Shown: piece after piece, positions 28,214-36,131 of the stretch
How positions within the stretch are numbered: the first letter of the stretch is position 1
Layout of the letters: every line of letters begins with the position of its first letter
From: Paracoccaceae bacterium
GTDB lineage: Bacteria; Pseudomonadota; Alphaproteobacteria; Rhodobacterales; Rhodobacteraceae
DNA length: 64,000 nucleotides
Assembly (NCBI GenBank): GCA_022843025.1
Contig: JALHOL010000006.1
Span: forward strand, 62,001-126,000
Direction of reading: 5' to 3'
Notes under the pieces: generated by a model
What the model was told of the DNA's origin: nothing
Databases searched by the model: none
Seen by the model: the letters and a program-made list of their open reading frames with translations, nothing else
Program-made: the position numbers and the translations under genes

Positions 28214-29521
28214 TCACCCGTCGCGGCGCAGGATCACATCAAGCCGGTCGAGGAAGAGCGCGGCGTTGTCTTCGGAAAAGACCAGCGGCGGGCGGATCTT
28301 GAGGGTGTGGCCTTGTGGGCCGGTTGCAGAGATCAGGATGCGGGCCTCGCGCAGGGCGTTGACGAGGCGGCCCGCGCGGGCGCGGTCCGGCCTGCCATCG
28401 GTGACGATATCGACAGCGAGGAAGAGGCCGGCGCTGCGAATGTCGCCCAAGGCGGGGTGACGGGTGGCAAGCGTTTCAAGCCCCGCGCGGAAGGTGGCGC
28501 CGACGCGGGCGGCGTTTTGCATCAACCCTTCCTCTTCGATCACCGAGAGCACCGCCATCGCGGTGGCGGCGGCGACGGCATTGCCGCCGAAGGTGTTGAA
28601 ATAGCGCGCCTTTGCGCCGAATTCGGCGATCACATGGGGTTGCAGGACAAGGCCCGCGACGGGGTAGCCATTGCCCATCGGCTTGCCCAGCGAGACCATG
28701 TCGGGGGTCACACCGTGGCGCTGAAAGCCCCACATATGCCCGCCCGTGCGGCCAAAGCCGGGTTGAACCTCATCAGCCAGAAACAATCCGCCTGCGGCGC
28801 GGATGGCGGCGGCGGCGGGGGCGAGAAAGCCGGGGGGATCGGTGAAAAGACCGTCGGAGGAGAAAACGGTGTCGACGATCAGCAGCGCGGGGCGGATGCC
28901 GTGGCGGATGAGGTCGTCGATGGCGGTCTGAACATGGGCGGTGAAAGTGGTGGCGGGGTCGCCGTGGCGGGCATCGGGGGCGGGGATGGTGCGGACATGC
29001 GCGCCGAGCGGGACGCCGGGGCCGAGGGAGGGGGAAAACTCGGCCACCGATGCCGTGACGCCGTGATAGGCGTTTTCCGTGACGATGATGCCGGTGCCGC
29101 CCGTGGCCGCGCGGGCAAGGCGCAGGGCCAGATCATTCGCCTCGGACCCGGTGCAGGTGAACATGACATGGGCCAGATCGGGCGGGAAATGCGCCAGCAG
29201 CCGTTCGGCAAATTCCAGCACGCCATCATGCAAATAGCGGGTATGGGTGGCCAGTGTTGCCGCCTGTTCGGCCATGGCGGCCACCACGCGGGGGTGACAA
29301 TGGCCGACCGAGGCCACGTTGTTGTAGGTGTCCAGATAGGCGTTGCCTTCGGGATCATACAGCCAGACGCCCTGCCCCCGCAGCAGATGGACGGGGGTTT
29401 CGTAGAACAGCCGATAGGCCGGGCCCAGCAGATGCTGGCGGCGATCAACCATCGCGGCTTCGGTCGGGCCAAGGTTGCCCGCGCCGGGGACAAAGGCATT
29501 TGGCATGGGATCGCGGGTCAT
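28214..29521 (-). CDS. Class III PLP aminotransferase / phospho-lyase
   Basis: A 435-residue fold-type I PLP enzyme. Signatures are TYNNVASVGHCHPRVV, FTCTGSEANDLALRLAR, FLADEVQPGFGRTG and the PLP lysine in SLGKPMGNGYPV. The closest family members I recall are ethanolamine-phosphate phospho-lyase and 5-phosphohydroxylysine phospho-lyase (AGXT2L1/2-like). This reading is strengthened by the next gene upstream, a small-molecule kinase that overlaps by 4 bases (29518-29521, ATGA). Together the kinase would phosphorylate an amino alcohol and this enzyme would eliminate ammonia and phosphate. An ordinary omega-transaminase remains possible. Confidence 0.88.
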   Translation of the reverse strand: MTRDPMPNAFVPGAGNLGPTEAAMVDRRQHLLGPAYRLFYETPVHLLRGQGVWLYDPEGNAYLDTYNNVASVGHCHPRVVAAMAEQAATLATHTRYLHDGVLEFAERLLAHFPPDLAHVMFTCTGSEANDLALRLARAATGGTGIIVTENAYHGVTASVAEFSPSLGPGVPLGAHVRTIPAPDARHGDPATTFTAHVQTAIDDLIRHGIRPALLIVDTVFSSDGLFTDPPGFLAPAAAAIRAAGGLFLADEVQPGFGRTGGHMWGFQRHGVTPDMVSLGKPMGNGYPVAGLVLQPHVIAEFGAKARYFNTFGGNAVAAATAMAVLSVIEEEGLMQNAARVGATFRAGLETLATRHPALGDIRSAGLFLAVDIVTDGRPDRARAGRLVNALREARILISATGPQGHTLKIRPPLVFSEDNAALFLDRLDVILRRDG

Positions 29522-30555
29522 GGGGCATCCATCGGGGTGAGGCGCGCGAGGGCGCGGGACAGGGCTTCGGGGCCGGTCTTGGCCAAGGCGGAGAGGCCCT
29601 GCGCGGCAGAGGGGAAGTTGCGCAGGATATAGGGCGCGTTTTCCGGGTAACGGGCGGCACGGAAGCTGGTGATGGCGAGCGTTGTCACCATGCGCGCAGC
29701 GACGAGATCGGGGAGAACGGTGATCTCAGCGGCGGTCAGCGGGTATTCTGTTGCCCAAGCGGCGGCAAAAGCGGCCAGCGATGCGGCGGGATCGGCGGGA
29801 TCAAGGCAATAGGCGGCGGCGATGGCCAGATCGCAGACCATCGGCGTGAGAACCATGTCGCCGAAATCAAGGATGCCCGTCACATGATCGGGCGCGGCGG
29901 GATCGCCCAGCAGGTTGTGCGGGTTCAGATCGCCATGGATGACCTGCCAGCGCAAGGAGGGCAGCGCAGGAGCGACACGCGTATCGAAACGATCGAGCGT
30001 TGCGGTGGCAACGGCGCGCAAGGCAGGATCAGAGATATGAGGCAAGAGCGGGCGCAGCTGGGCCGCGCGTTTGATGTCCCATTGCAGGCTGTGATCGGCA
30101 GCGGGATCGCTGAACCCCTGCATCGCCCGCGCCAGCCGCGCGCCAAGCCGTGCGACGCCTGCGGCCTGCAACGGGCTGGGCGGCAGGGTGGCCAAGGGCG
30201 CGCCATCAAGCCAGGTGAGAACGCGCATCAGATGGCCGGAGGGCAGGATGACGTCTTCCGCGCCATCGCGGGTGGTCACCACATGCGGGATGGGCAGGGT
30301 TGGATCGCAGGCGGCGGCATGGCGCAGGGCGCGGGTCTGAAACCGCGTCATGGCATGGGGTTCGGCTAGATTGGCGATCTTGACCACAAAGCGGCCATGC
30401 GGCGCATCAAGCCGGTGGTTCAGGTCGCGTTCCGAGGTCAGTGGCGAAAGATGGCCCGACAGGCCCCAATGGGCCGCCAGCCAGCCTGCGACGGTTTCGG
30501 GATCAAAGACGGGAGGACGGCTGTCCAGAAGAGGGCTGATCGAGGAAAGGGTCAT
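29518..30555 (-). CDS. Aminoglycoside-phosphotransferase-fold kinase, hydroxylysine kinase-like
   Basis: A 345-residue kinase of the APH/choline-kinase superfamily. The catalytic loop is VIHGDLNPHNLLGD (Asp base and Asn) and the metal motif GILDFGDM. An N-terminal lobe carries RFVVKIANL, whose Lys should bind ATP. The start MTLSSISPLL at 30555 is preferred over Met codons further up. The frame overlaps the downstream aminotransferase by an ATGA, so the two form one unit. In vertebrates the hydroxylysine kinase and its phospho-lyase act in sequence, and this pair could be a bacterial counterpart. Confidence 0.87.
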   Translation of the reverse strand: MTLSSISPLLDSRPPVFDPETVAGWLAAHWGLSGHLSPLTSERDLNHRLDAPHGRFVVKIANLAEPHAMTRFQTRALRHAAACDPTLPIPHVVTTRDGAEDVILPSGHLMRVLTWLDGAPLATLPPSPLQAAGVARLGARLARAMQGFSDPAADHSLQWDIKRAAQLRPLLPHISDPALRAVATATLDRFDTRVAPALPSLRWQVIHGDLNPHNLLGDPAAPDHVTGILDFGDMVLTPMVCDLAIAAAYCLDPADPAASLAAFAAAWATEYPLTAAEITVLPDLVAARMVTTLAITSFRAARYPENAPYILRNFPSAAQGLSALAKTGPEALSRALARLTPMDAP

Positions 30556-30693
30556 GAGCCAGCCAAGGGTTCGCCTGCACGGATGCCGTTGGTGGAGTAT
30601 CATCCCGTCTGTCGGGAAAGATAAAGGGGCAAAGGGAGCGCGGCTAACTTGTAGGGGGCCGGGACGGACTGGCGGCGCGTCTGACAGGGTGCG

Positions 30694-30769
30694 TGGTGGG
30701 TGGTGAGGGACTCGAACCCCCGACATTCTCGGTGTAAACGAGACGCTCTACCAACTGAGCTAACCACCC
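30694..30769 (-). tRNA. tRNA-Val(TAC)
   Basis: A 76-base tRNA with acceptor GGGTGGT pairing ACCACCC, D-stem GCTC/GAGC, anticodon loop TTTACAC giving anticodon TAC, a T-arm with TTCGAGT and an encoded CCA (30694-30696). It forms the left edge of the 4.6-kb segment holding the two pyruvyl transferase genes. Confidence 0.97.
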
Positions 30770-30864
30770 CGGCACGCCACTTGCGCGCTTTTAGGCGTTT
30801 TCGCTGGCGGGTCAAGGGCCCAGAAGCCGCCCCCACCAAGGGCGAAGCGCGACAGAGTGGCGTC

Positions 30865-32757
30865 TTAGCCCCGGCCTTCCAGCGCGGGCTCTGGCCGTTC
30901 GCCCTGCCCCCGGTCCCAGTCCAGCGCCTTTTGGCGCATCGTATCCAGCACGGGAAACGGGGCCGCGTCGAGCAGGGCCAGCGCCTGAAGCGGGCGGGTG
31001 ACGACCTCGCAGCACAGATCGGCGCTGTCATCGGTGAGGGAGGGATGAAGGGAGAGGTCGAGCGGCTCCGCCTCGGTTATGCCAAAGGCGGCGTAGTGAT
31101 CCGAGAATTTTGTGCCATCACCCGGGATCTGGGTGTCGGAACTGCTGAACACGGCGCGGCGCGTTGGGATGCCATAGGCATGCGCCACGACCAGACCATG
31201 CAGCGAGGTGGAGATGATCGCTGAACAGCTGGTCAGGGCGGCAATGAAATCTTCGATGTCGCGATAGCCGATCCGATCCAGCCCGATTTCGATGACATCG
31301 CCCGATATCTCCAGCGGGTGGGCCTTGTGCGTGTAATGCCGGATGATCCCAAGCCGATGGCGTTTGCGCGCGGCGGGCCGGATGAGCGGCAGGAGCATCG
31401 CCGGATCGCCATAGATTTCTGGCGCTTCGCCGCCGCTTTGCAGCACAAGCTGGCGCGTCAGCGGGCCGCGGACCGCATGATATTGGGCCTGGGCCGAGAG
31501 TGTATCGGTCATGCGGGGTGTGCCGGAACCCCAGACCTGCGTGCCTTCGCGGGCGAATTTGATGACCGACCCGATGGCAAGGATGCCATCGCCCTTTGGC
31601 ACGAAACGGGGGGGAAGGCCGCTGAGTTTTTCCACGATATAGGGGTTCAGGATATCGCCCAAATTGCCAGGATAGGGTTGTTCCATCCACCACAATGCGG
31701 GGCGTTGATCCGGGGTCAGCCCCATCGCCAGCGCACGCTTTTCCAGATCAAGGCGGAAGCTGCGACTGCGGTGATAATCGGCATGGCTGCCGGACCGGGC
31801 GAGCCTGCGCAAACCCAGACCCGCTGCCGGAAAGTTCTCATCGGCGAGATTGGCCTCGATCGCCAGCACCTGCGCTTCGGGCGGTCCGTCGCGCATATCG
31901 AAAGCGCTGCGCAGGCATTGCAGCGTTGATTTCGGCTTGTTCACGCGCAGGAAGAAATCCGCCGCAATCAGCGCCGTGTCCTTGTGGGCGGGGTCCAGCC
32001 GCAGGGCCGCGCGCAGGATCGCCTCGGCCTCGTCGCGGCGGGCGCGTTTGACGGCGAGGCGAAAGTGCCGGATCAGCGTAGCGCGGTCGCGACCGAGGGT
32101 GAAGGCTTCGGCATGGTGCTGTTCGACCTTGTCGACAAAGGCCCCGACATTGCCGCTGGCCCCGTGCAGGAAGACGGCGCGCGTGTTGCGATCGGCCTCA
32201 TCCTGCGAAAAGGACACGAGATCGTGGCTGAAGAGATGGATGCCAAGGCCCGGCTCAAAGGAGCGGAACGCTTCTTCAAGGAAATAGTCGTCGGTGCCAT
32301 TGATGGTGGAGGTTCGCTCCAGCATGGCCAAGTGATCGACGAAGGCCCGGCAGCGTTTCGTACCGGTGAAATGCAGGAAACCGGGGTGGAAGCGGCGGCC
32401 AAAAAGGGCGGGGTCAAATTCGCGGAAGCTTTTGAAATTGCGCGGGAACGCGCCGAAATCATAGCCGAGCCCCGCGCTTGCGACCGGGGCGGGGCCGAAC
32501 ACATGGAGCGGCGGCCGCAGAATGCGCGTGTCAACATCCACCCAGAGAATGCCCTTCGGGTGCTTGTCCAGCATGTATTCATAGAACGGGATTTTCAGGC
32601 GGCAAATATCGGACCAGTCCAGCTCGTCCGGTTTTTCGAGATGGACGATATCGTGGCGCAGGCCCAGACGAACGCAATCTTCAATCAGCGCGGCAGCCGC
32701 CCGATGATAATACTCTGCCCCTGAATAGAAGCTGACGACAGTCGGCACTGATGACAC
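30865..32757 (-). CDS. Trifunctional-looking GT-A/TPR/polysaccharide pyruvyl transferase protein
   Basis: A 630-residue protein with three parts. Residues 1-230 look like a GT-A glycosyltransferase, with a DxD-type motif in LWVDVDTRIL (Asp74-Asp76). Residues about 231-345 are helical TPR-like repeats with strings of DEAEAILRAALRLDP type. Residues about 355-600 form a polysaccharide pyruvyl transferase (PST) domain with GNLGDILNPY, WGSGTPR, AVRGPLTR, YGDPAMLL and STSLHGLVVAHAYGIP. PST enzymes add ketal-linked pyruvate to surface glycans. There is no signal peptide, so it acts on cytoplasmic glycan precursors. It is divergent to a second PST fusion. Confidence 0.82.
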   Translation of the reverse strand: MSSVPTVVSFYSGAEYYHRAAAALIEDCVRLGLRHDIVHLEKPDELDWSDICRLKIPFYEYMLDKHPKGILWVDVDTRILRPPLHVFGPAPVASAGLGYDFGAFPRNFKSFREFDPALFGRRFHPGFLHFTGTKRCRAFVDHLAMLERTSTINGTDDYFLEEAFRSFEPGLGIHLFSHDLVSFSQDEADRNTRAVFLHGASGNVGAFVDKVEQHHAEAFTLGRDRATLIRHFRLAVKRARRDEAEAILRAALRLDPAHKDTALIAADFFLRVNKPKSTLQCLRSAFDMRDGPPEAQVLAIEANLADENFPAAGLGLRRLARSGSHADYHRSRSFRLDLEKRALAMGLTPDQRPALWWMEQPYPGNLGDILNPYIVEKLSGLPPRFVPKGDGILAIGSVIKFAREGTQVWGSGTPRMTDTLSAQAQYHAVRGPLTRQLVLQSGGEAPEIYGDPAMLLPLIRPAARKRHRLGIIRHYTHKAHPLEISGDVIEIGLDRIGYRDIEDFIAALTSCSAIISTSLHGLVVAHAYGIPTRRAVFSSSDTQIPGDGTKFSDHYAAFGITEAEPLDLSLHPSLTDDSADLCCEVVTRPLQALALLDAAPFPVLDTMRQKALDWDRGQGERPEPALEGRG

Positions 32758-32897
32758 GGCAACACCACATTTAGCACGGGTTTTCTTAGGGCCTGCCTGT
32801 GGGACTGTCGAGAAAATTCAGCCTGGACAGGCAAAAGCGGCTTGCTTCCAAAAAGGCGATGCGGCACCACCAATCGGTGGTTGGTGTTTGTGGGACG

Positions 32898-35237
32898 ATG
32901 AGTATGAGTGAAACTGGTTTCAAGCTGTTTGACAACAGCGATCTGGTGCCGCGCGAGTGGCTTTCTGAAAACGAAGCGAAACACGGTGAGCGGTTCCGGG
33001 TGTTCAACCCGACGATCACCGCGGTCGATGGCGGCTACGCGATGTGTTACCGCGTGGTGCAGGATGGATCTGCCCATCGCTGGCTTGCGACATGCAGACT
33101 CGACGCGGAATTCAACATCCTTGCCGATAGCGTCACCCCCCTTTCGGACCATCTGCGCTTTGCCGAAGAGGACAGTCTGAACGAACGGGCGCTGACCTGG
33201 CACGCTGATCCGCGCTATTTCACGCTGAAGGGGCGGCTTTTCCTGTCCTGGAACGACGGGGCGAACCGGCCGGGCAACAACCAGTTCCTGATGGAGATGG
33301 ACGCGGGCGGCCTGCTGCCAGCAGGAAAGGCGCGGGTGATGAATTGCGTGCCGCGCCGCGAGGTCGAAAAGAACTGGATGCTGTTCGACCACGATGGCGC
33401 GGTCTATGCCACCTATTCGATCGCGCCATTCTCTGTGCTGCAATTCGATCTTGATCAGCCGGATCGGCTGGATGGCCGCTTTGTTTCCCTTGGCGGTTGG
33501 CAAACCGATTATGAAACTTTCTACGGGGTGCTGCGGGGAAGTGCGCAGCCCATTCGGATCGACGACCGTTTCCTGACGCTGGCGCATTCCAGTTTCAAAT
33601 CCACTTCCGGCCGTGTCTATTGCGCCTGCTTCTACAGTTTTCCGGCTGCCATGCCCTTTCGCGTGTCGGCGGCAACGGCGCAACCTTTCGAACTTCCCAA
33701 TCCGAAGGGCGAGACCTTTGAAATGCCGCGGCTGAATGGTGAGGTGGCCGAAGTCGTCTATCCTTGCGGGATGGTCGTGGCAGGCCGCGACTTGGTGATC
33801 TCATACGGGATCAATGACGAAAGCTGCGCCATTGCGGTGGTGCCGACGGCAGCCGTCGAGACAGCGTTGGAGCAGGTGGAGAGCGGCGTTGCCGTGGCCA
33901 GCCTGTCCCGCTTCATGCAGCCGACCGCAGTGCCGCAAGACAGCGACTATGCAACGGCGCAGACGACGGCCCCGATCCCGCTGATGTGGTGGGATTGCCT
34001 TGGCAAAAAGTTCGATGGCAGCATCGGAAACCGCAAGTTTAAGACCGGAAATTTCGGCGATATCGCGAGCCGGGATATCGTCGAGGCGCTGCTGGGACGC
34101 CCGACAGAGGCGACCACGGGCGGGAAGCGCAAGCTGATTTCCATCGGGTCGGTCATTCACACGGCATCACAGGGTGACATCATCTGGGGATCCGGGATGA
34201 AGGGCACCAAGATGATGCTGAATGAAAATGTGAAGGAGTTGAGCGTCCATGCCGTGCGCGGGCCATTGACGCTGGATATGGTGCGCCGGCATGGGATCGA
34301 CATTTCCAAGGTCAACCACCTGTTCGATCCGGGCTGTCTGATCCCGCATCTGTTTCCCGATCACGTTGCCCGTGCGCGCGAGGGCGCGAAGAAGGGTGGC
34401 TATCGCATCATCCCGCATTACCGCGATGACATGGTGCTGCGGCGCAAGCATTACCGGCATGGTCAGCATTTCGTATCCGTCGATTGCACCCCGCTGCAGA
34501 TGATCGATGCGATCATCGGCGCAGACCGGGTGGTGTCGAGTTCCCTGCATGGCCTGATCTTTGCGGAAAGCCTTGGCATTCCGGCTTGCTGGCTTGCGCC
34601 CGTGGGTGGGGAGGATGATCTGAAATACTATGATTATTACTTTGGCACCGGGCGGTTTGCCGTGAAGCGGTTCGACGATCTGGAAGAGGCGCTGCGGGCC
34701 GAACCGATGCCGCTGCCCAAATACGAGTTCCAGAGTTATGTCGACAGTTTTCCGACGGCGGAGGTCTTGCGTCTGGGTGCATCGGGCGTGGCGATAGGGA
34801 CGACGGTTGCCTTCGCACAGTTCGAAGAAAGCGCCCATCGTCGCCACTTCTCTTTCCTCGATCTGGGACATGAAGGGTCGGAAGGGATCTGGGGAACGGC
34901 CAAGTTTTCCCGGCTGCGTACAAACGTGCTGACGCCGAATGCAGGCAGCGTGGTCGCGAATATGTTGCTGCGCCCGTTCAACCATGCGGATTTCCTGCGT
35001 CCGCAAGCGATTGGTATCAGCATCAATGGCGGACCCGTCACCGAAGTGGAATGGGCAAAGGGCGAGACGGACGAGGTCGAGGTCAGCATTCCCTTTGCCG
35101 GTGAGGAGTATGAAACGCCGGTCGAGATCATCTTTCAAGCGCGGAATTGCCGGTCACCGAAAAGCCTGGGCATCCCGTCGATCGAAGCGCCGATCACCTT
35201 TTGCCTGAAGTCGTTGAGCTTTCATCGGGCGGTCTGA
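32898..35237 (+). CDS. GH130-like beta-propeller fused to polysaccharide pyruvyl transferase
   Basis: A 779-residue protein. Residues about 30-335 resemble the five-bladed GH130/GH43-like fold (FNPTITAVDGGYAMCYR, WLATCRLDAEFNI, EKNWMLFDHDGAVYATYSI, VVYPCGMVVAGRDLVISYG). Residues about 363-625 are a PST domain with TGNFGDIASRD, WGSGMKGT, HAVRGPLTLD, DPGCLIPHLF and SSSLHGLIFAESLGIP. Residues about 630-779 are a beta-rich domain I do not recognise (VAFAQFEESAHRRHFSFLDL, LRPFNHADFLRPQ). The start at 32898 has weak support; ATGs at 32859 and 32799 are in frame. The PST part shares its key motifs with the divergent gene. Confidence 0.8.
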   Translation: MSMSETGFKLFDNSDLVPREWLSENEAKHGERFRVFNPTITAVDGGYAMCYRVVQDGSAHRWLATCRLDAEFNILADSVTPLSDHLRFAEEDSLNERALTWHADPRYFTLKGRLFLSWNDGANRPGNNQFLMEMDAGGLLPAGKARVMNCVPRREVEKNWMLFDHDGAVYATYSIAPFSVLQFDLDQPDRLDGRFVSLGGWQTDYETFYGVLRGSAQPIRIDDRFLTLAHSSFKSTSGRVYCACFYSFPAAMPFRVSAATAQPFELPNPKGETFEMPRLNGEVAEVVYPCGMVVAGRDLVISYGINDESCAIAVVPTAAVETALEQVESGVAVASLSRFMQPTAVPQDSDYATAQTTAPIPLMWWDCLGKKFDGSIGNRKFKTGNFGDIASRDIVEALLGRPTEATTGGKRKLISIGSVIHTASQGDIIWGSGMKGTKMMLNENVKELSVHAVRGPLTLDMVRRHGIDISKVNHLFDPGCLIPHLFPDHVARAREGAKKGGYRIIPHYRDDMVLRRKHYRHGQHFVSVDCTPLQMIDAIIGADRVVSSSLHGLIFAESLGIPACWLAPVGGEDDLKYYDYYFGTGRFAVKRFDDLEEALRAEPMPLPKYEFQSYVDSFPTAEVLRLGASGVAIGTTVAFAQFEESAHRRHFSFLDLGHEGSEGIWGTAKFSRLRTNVLTPNAGSVVANMLLRPFNHADFLRPQAIGISINGGPVTEVEWAKGETDEVEVSIPFAGEEYETPVEIIFQARNCRSPKSLGIPSIEAPITFCLKSLSFHRAV

Positions 35238-35307
35238 ACAGCGCGCGATGCAGGTGTGGGGTCACCCGGCCTGCATCCGCGATACCGGCTTTGCACGGCC
35301 ACAAAGC

Positions 35308-35337
35308 AAAACGCCCCGGGCAATCCCGGGGCGTTTT
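35308..35337. terminator. Bidirectional Rho-independent terminator
   Basis: A 13-bp perfect stem: AAAACGCCCCGGG (35308-35320) with CCCGGGGCGTTTT (35325-35337) and loop CAAT. A further G-T wobble and A-T pairs extend the base. T-rich ends occur on both strands. It ends transcription of the pyruvyl-transferase gene from the left and of the tRNA-Val(CAC)/HU unit from the right. Confidence 0.85.
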
Positions 35338-35347
35338 GTTTGAATGA

Positions 35348-35422
35348 TGGTGGGCGATAACGGATTTGAACCGCTGACATCTTCGATGTGAACGAAGCGC
35401 TCTACCGCTGAGCTAATCGCCC
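35348..35422 (-). tRNA. tRNA-Val(CAC)
   Basis: A 75-base tRNA with acceptor GGGCGAT pairing ATCGCCC, D-stem GCTC/GAGC, anticodon stem CTTCG/CGAAG around loop TTCACAT with anticodon CAC, T-loop TTCAAAT and encoded CCA (35348-35350). It lies just downstream of the HU-like gene on the same strand, so it may be cut from that mRNA. Confidence 0.95.
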
Positions 35423-35435
35423 GGTGCCGGGGTGT

Positions 35436-35945
35436 TTAGTCGTCTTCGCCGACCTCTGCAAGGGCCTGTTTGCCCCCTTTTGGCGCATTCTTTGACCCGG
35501 CCCCGCGCAGGCGGACGGTGGTCATCTGATCGGCACCTTCGCCCTTTTGCCGGGCCACGCGGGCGCGTCCAAAGGGGGGGATATTCAGGGATTCACCCTT
35601 TTGCAGCGCCTCGCCCATAGCGGCGAGGGTGGCTTCGACGATCTCTTTCACGCCGCCCTTTTTCTTTCCGTCAAGCGCGGCAACCACACGGGCCACGAGT
35701 TCCTTTTTCTTCAACTGGGGAGCGGTAACGCGCGCCTGCTTTTCTTCGGGCATGGCCGGGGTGAGGATGATTTCGGCCATGGATTCGGACGCTGCTTCCG
35801 GTGCCACGGATTTGGGCGCGGCGACGGTGGCCTTGGGCGCGGCTTTGGCCATGGGCTTGGCCACCTTGGGGCCGGCCTTGGCGGCGGGTTTTGCCGTGGC
35901 GGAGGATTTCCGTGCGTCTGGTTTCTTGGCGGAACTGATGGCCAT
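35436..35945 (-). CDS. HU-family DNA-binding protein with histone H1-like N-terminal tail
   Basis: A 169-residue nucleoid protein. Residues 1-55 form a lysine-, alanine- and proline-rich tail (SSAKKPDARKSSATAKPAAK) much like histone H1 C-terminal tails. Residues about 72-165 are an HU/IHF-like domain: VTAPQLKKKELVARVVAALD, ALQKGESLNIPPFGRARVARQ and VRLRGAGSKNAPKGGK. Such extended HU proteins occur in alphaproteobacteria and are thought to bend or compact DNA more strongly. The start at 35945 is favoured because the frame upstream has no support, though its ribosome binding site is weak. A terminator separates it from lon. Confidence 0.87.
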   Translation of the reverse strand: MAISSAKKPDARKSSATAKPAAKAGPKVAKPMAKAAPKATVAAPKSVAPEAASESMAEIILTPAMPEEKQARVTAPQLKKKELVARVVAALDGKKKGGVKEIVEATLAAMGEALQKGESLNIPPFGRARVARQKGEGADQMTTVRLRGAGSKNAPKGGKQALAEVGEDD

Positions 35946-36077
35946 TACTCTACTGCCCTGTTGCTGGTCGGGAACCGACCTCGTTGCGATTGTGCATAGG
36001 TTATCCAGCTTGGCCGCGCATTTCCACCTTTGCGGTTGCACGGGGATGCGAATTTTCAAGCCGTGGGGCGGAATGGC

Positions 36078-36104
36078 AAAGGGGCGCAGCCTGTGCTGCG
36101 CCCC
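36078..36104 (-). terminator. Rho-independent terminator after lon
   Basis: A 10-bp perfect stem, GGGGCGCAGC (36081-36090) and GCTGCGCCCC (36095-36104), with a 4-base loop. Read on the minus strand it ends in a TTT, and it sits 28 bases after the lon stop. It isolates lon from the HU-like gene, which therefore needs its own promoter between 35946 and 36080. Confidence 0.8.
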
Positions 36105-36131
36105 CTGCCCTGTCATGTCGCCAGCTTGGCC

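Noticed and set aside
29254-30369. 371-codon plus-strand frame over the kinase and aminotransferase junction
   Set aside because: It crosses the stops and starts of two well-supported genes on the other strand and has an Arg/Gly-rich shadow composition.
30694-35422. Integrative element with attachment sites at the tRNA-Val genes
   Set aside because: I found no integrase and no direct repeat of a tRNA 3-prime end within the segment, so a mobile element is not claimed.
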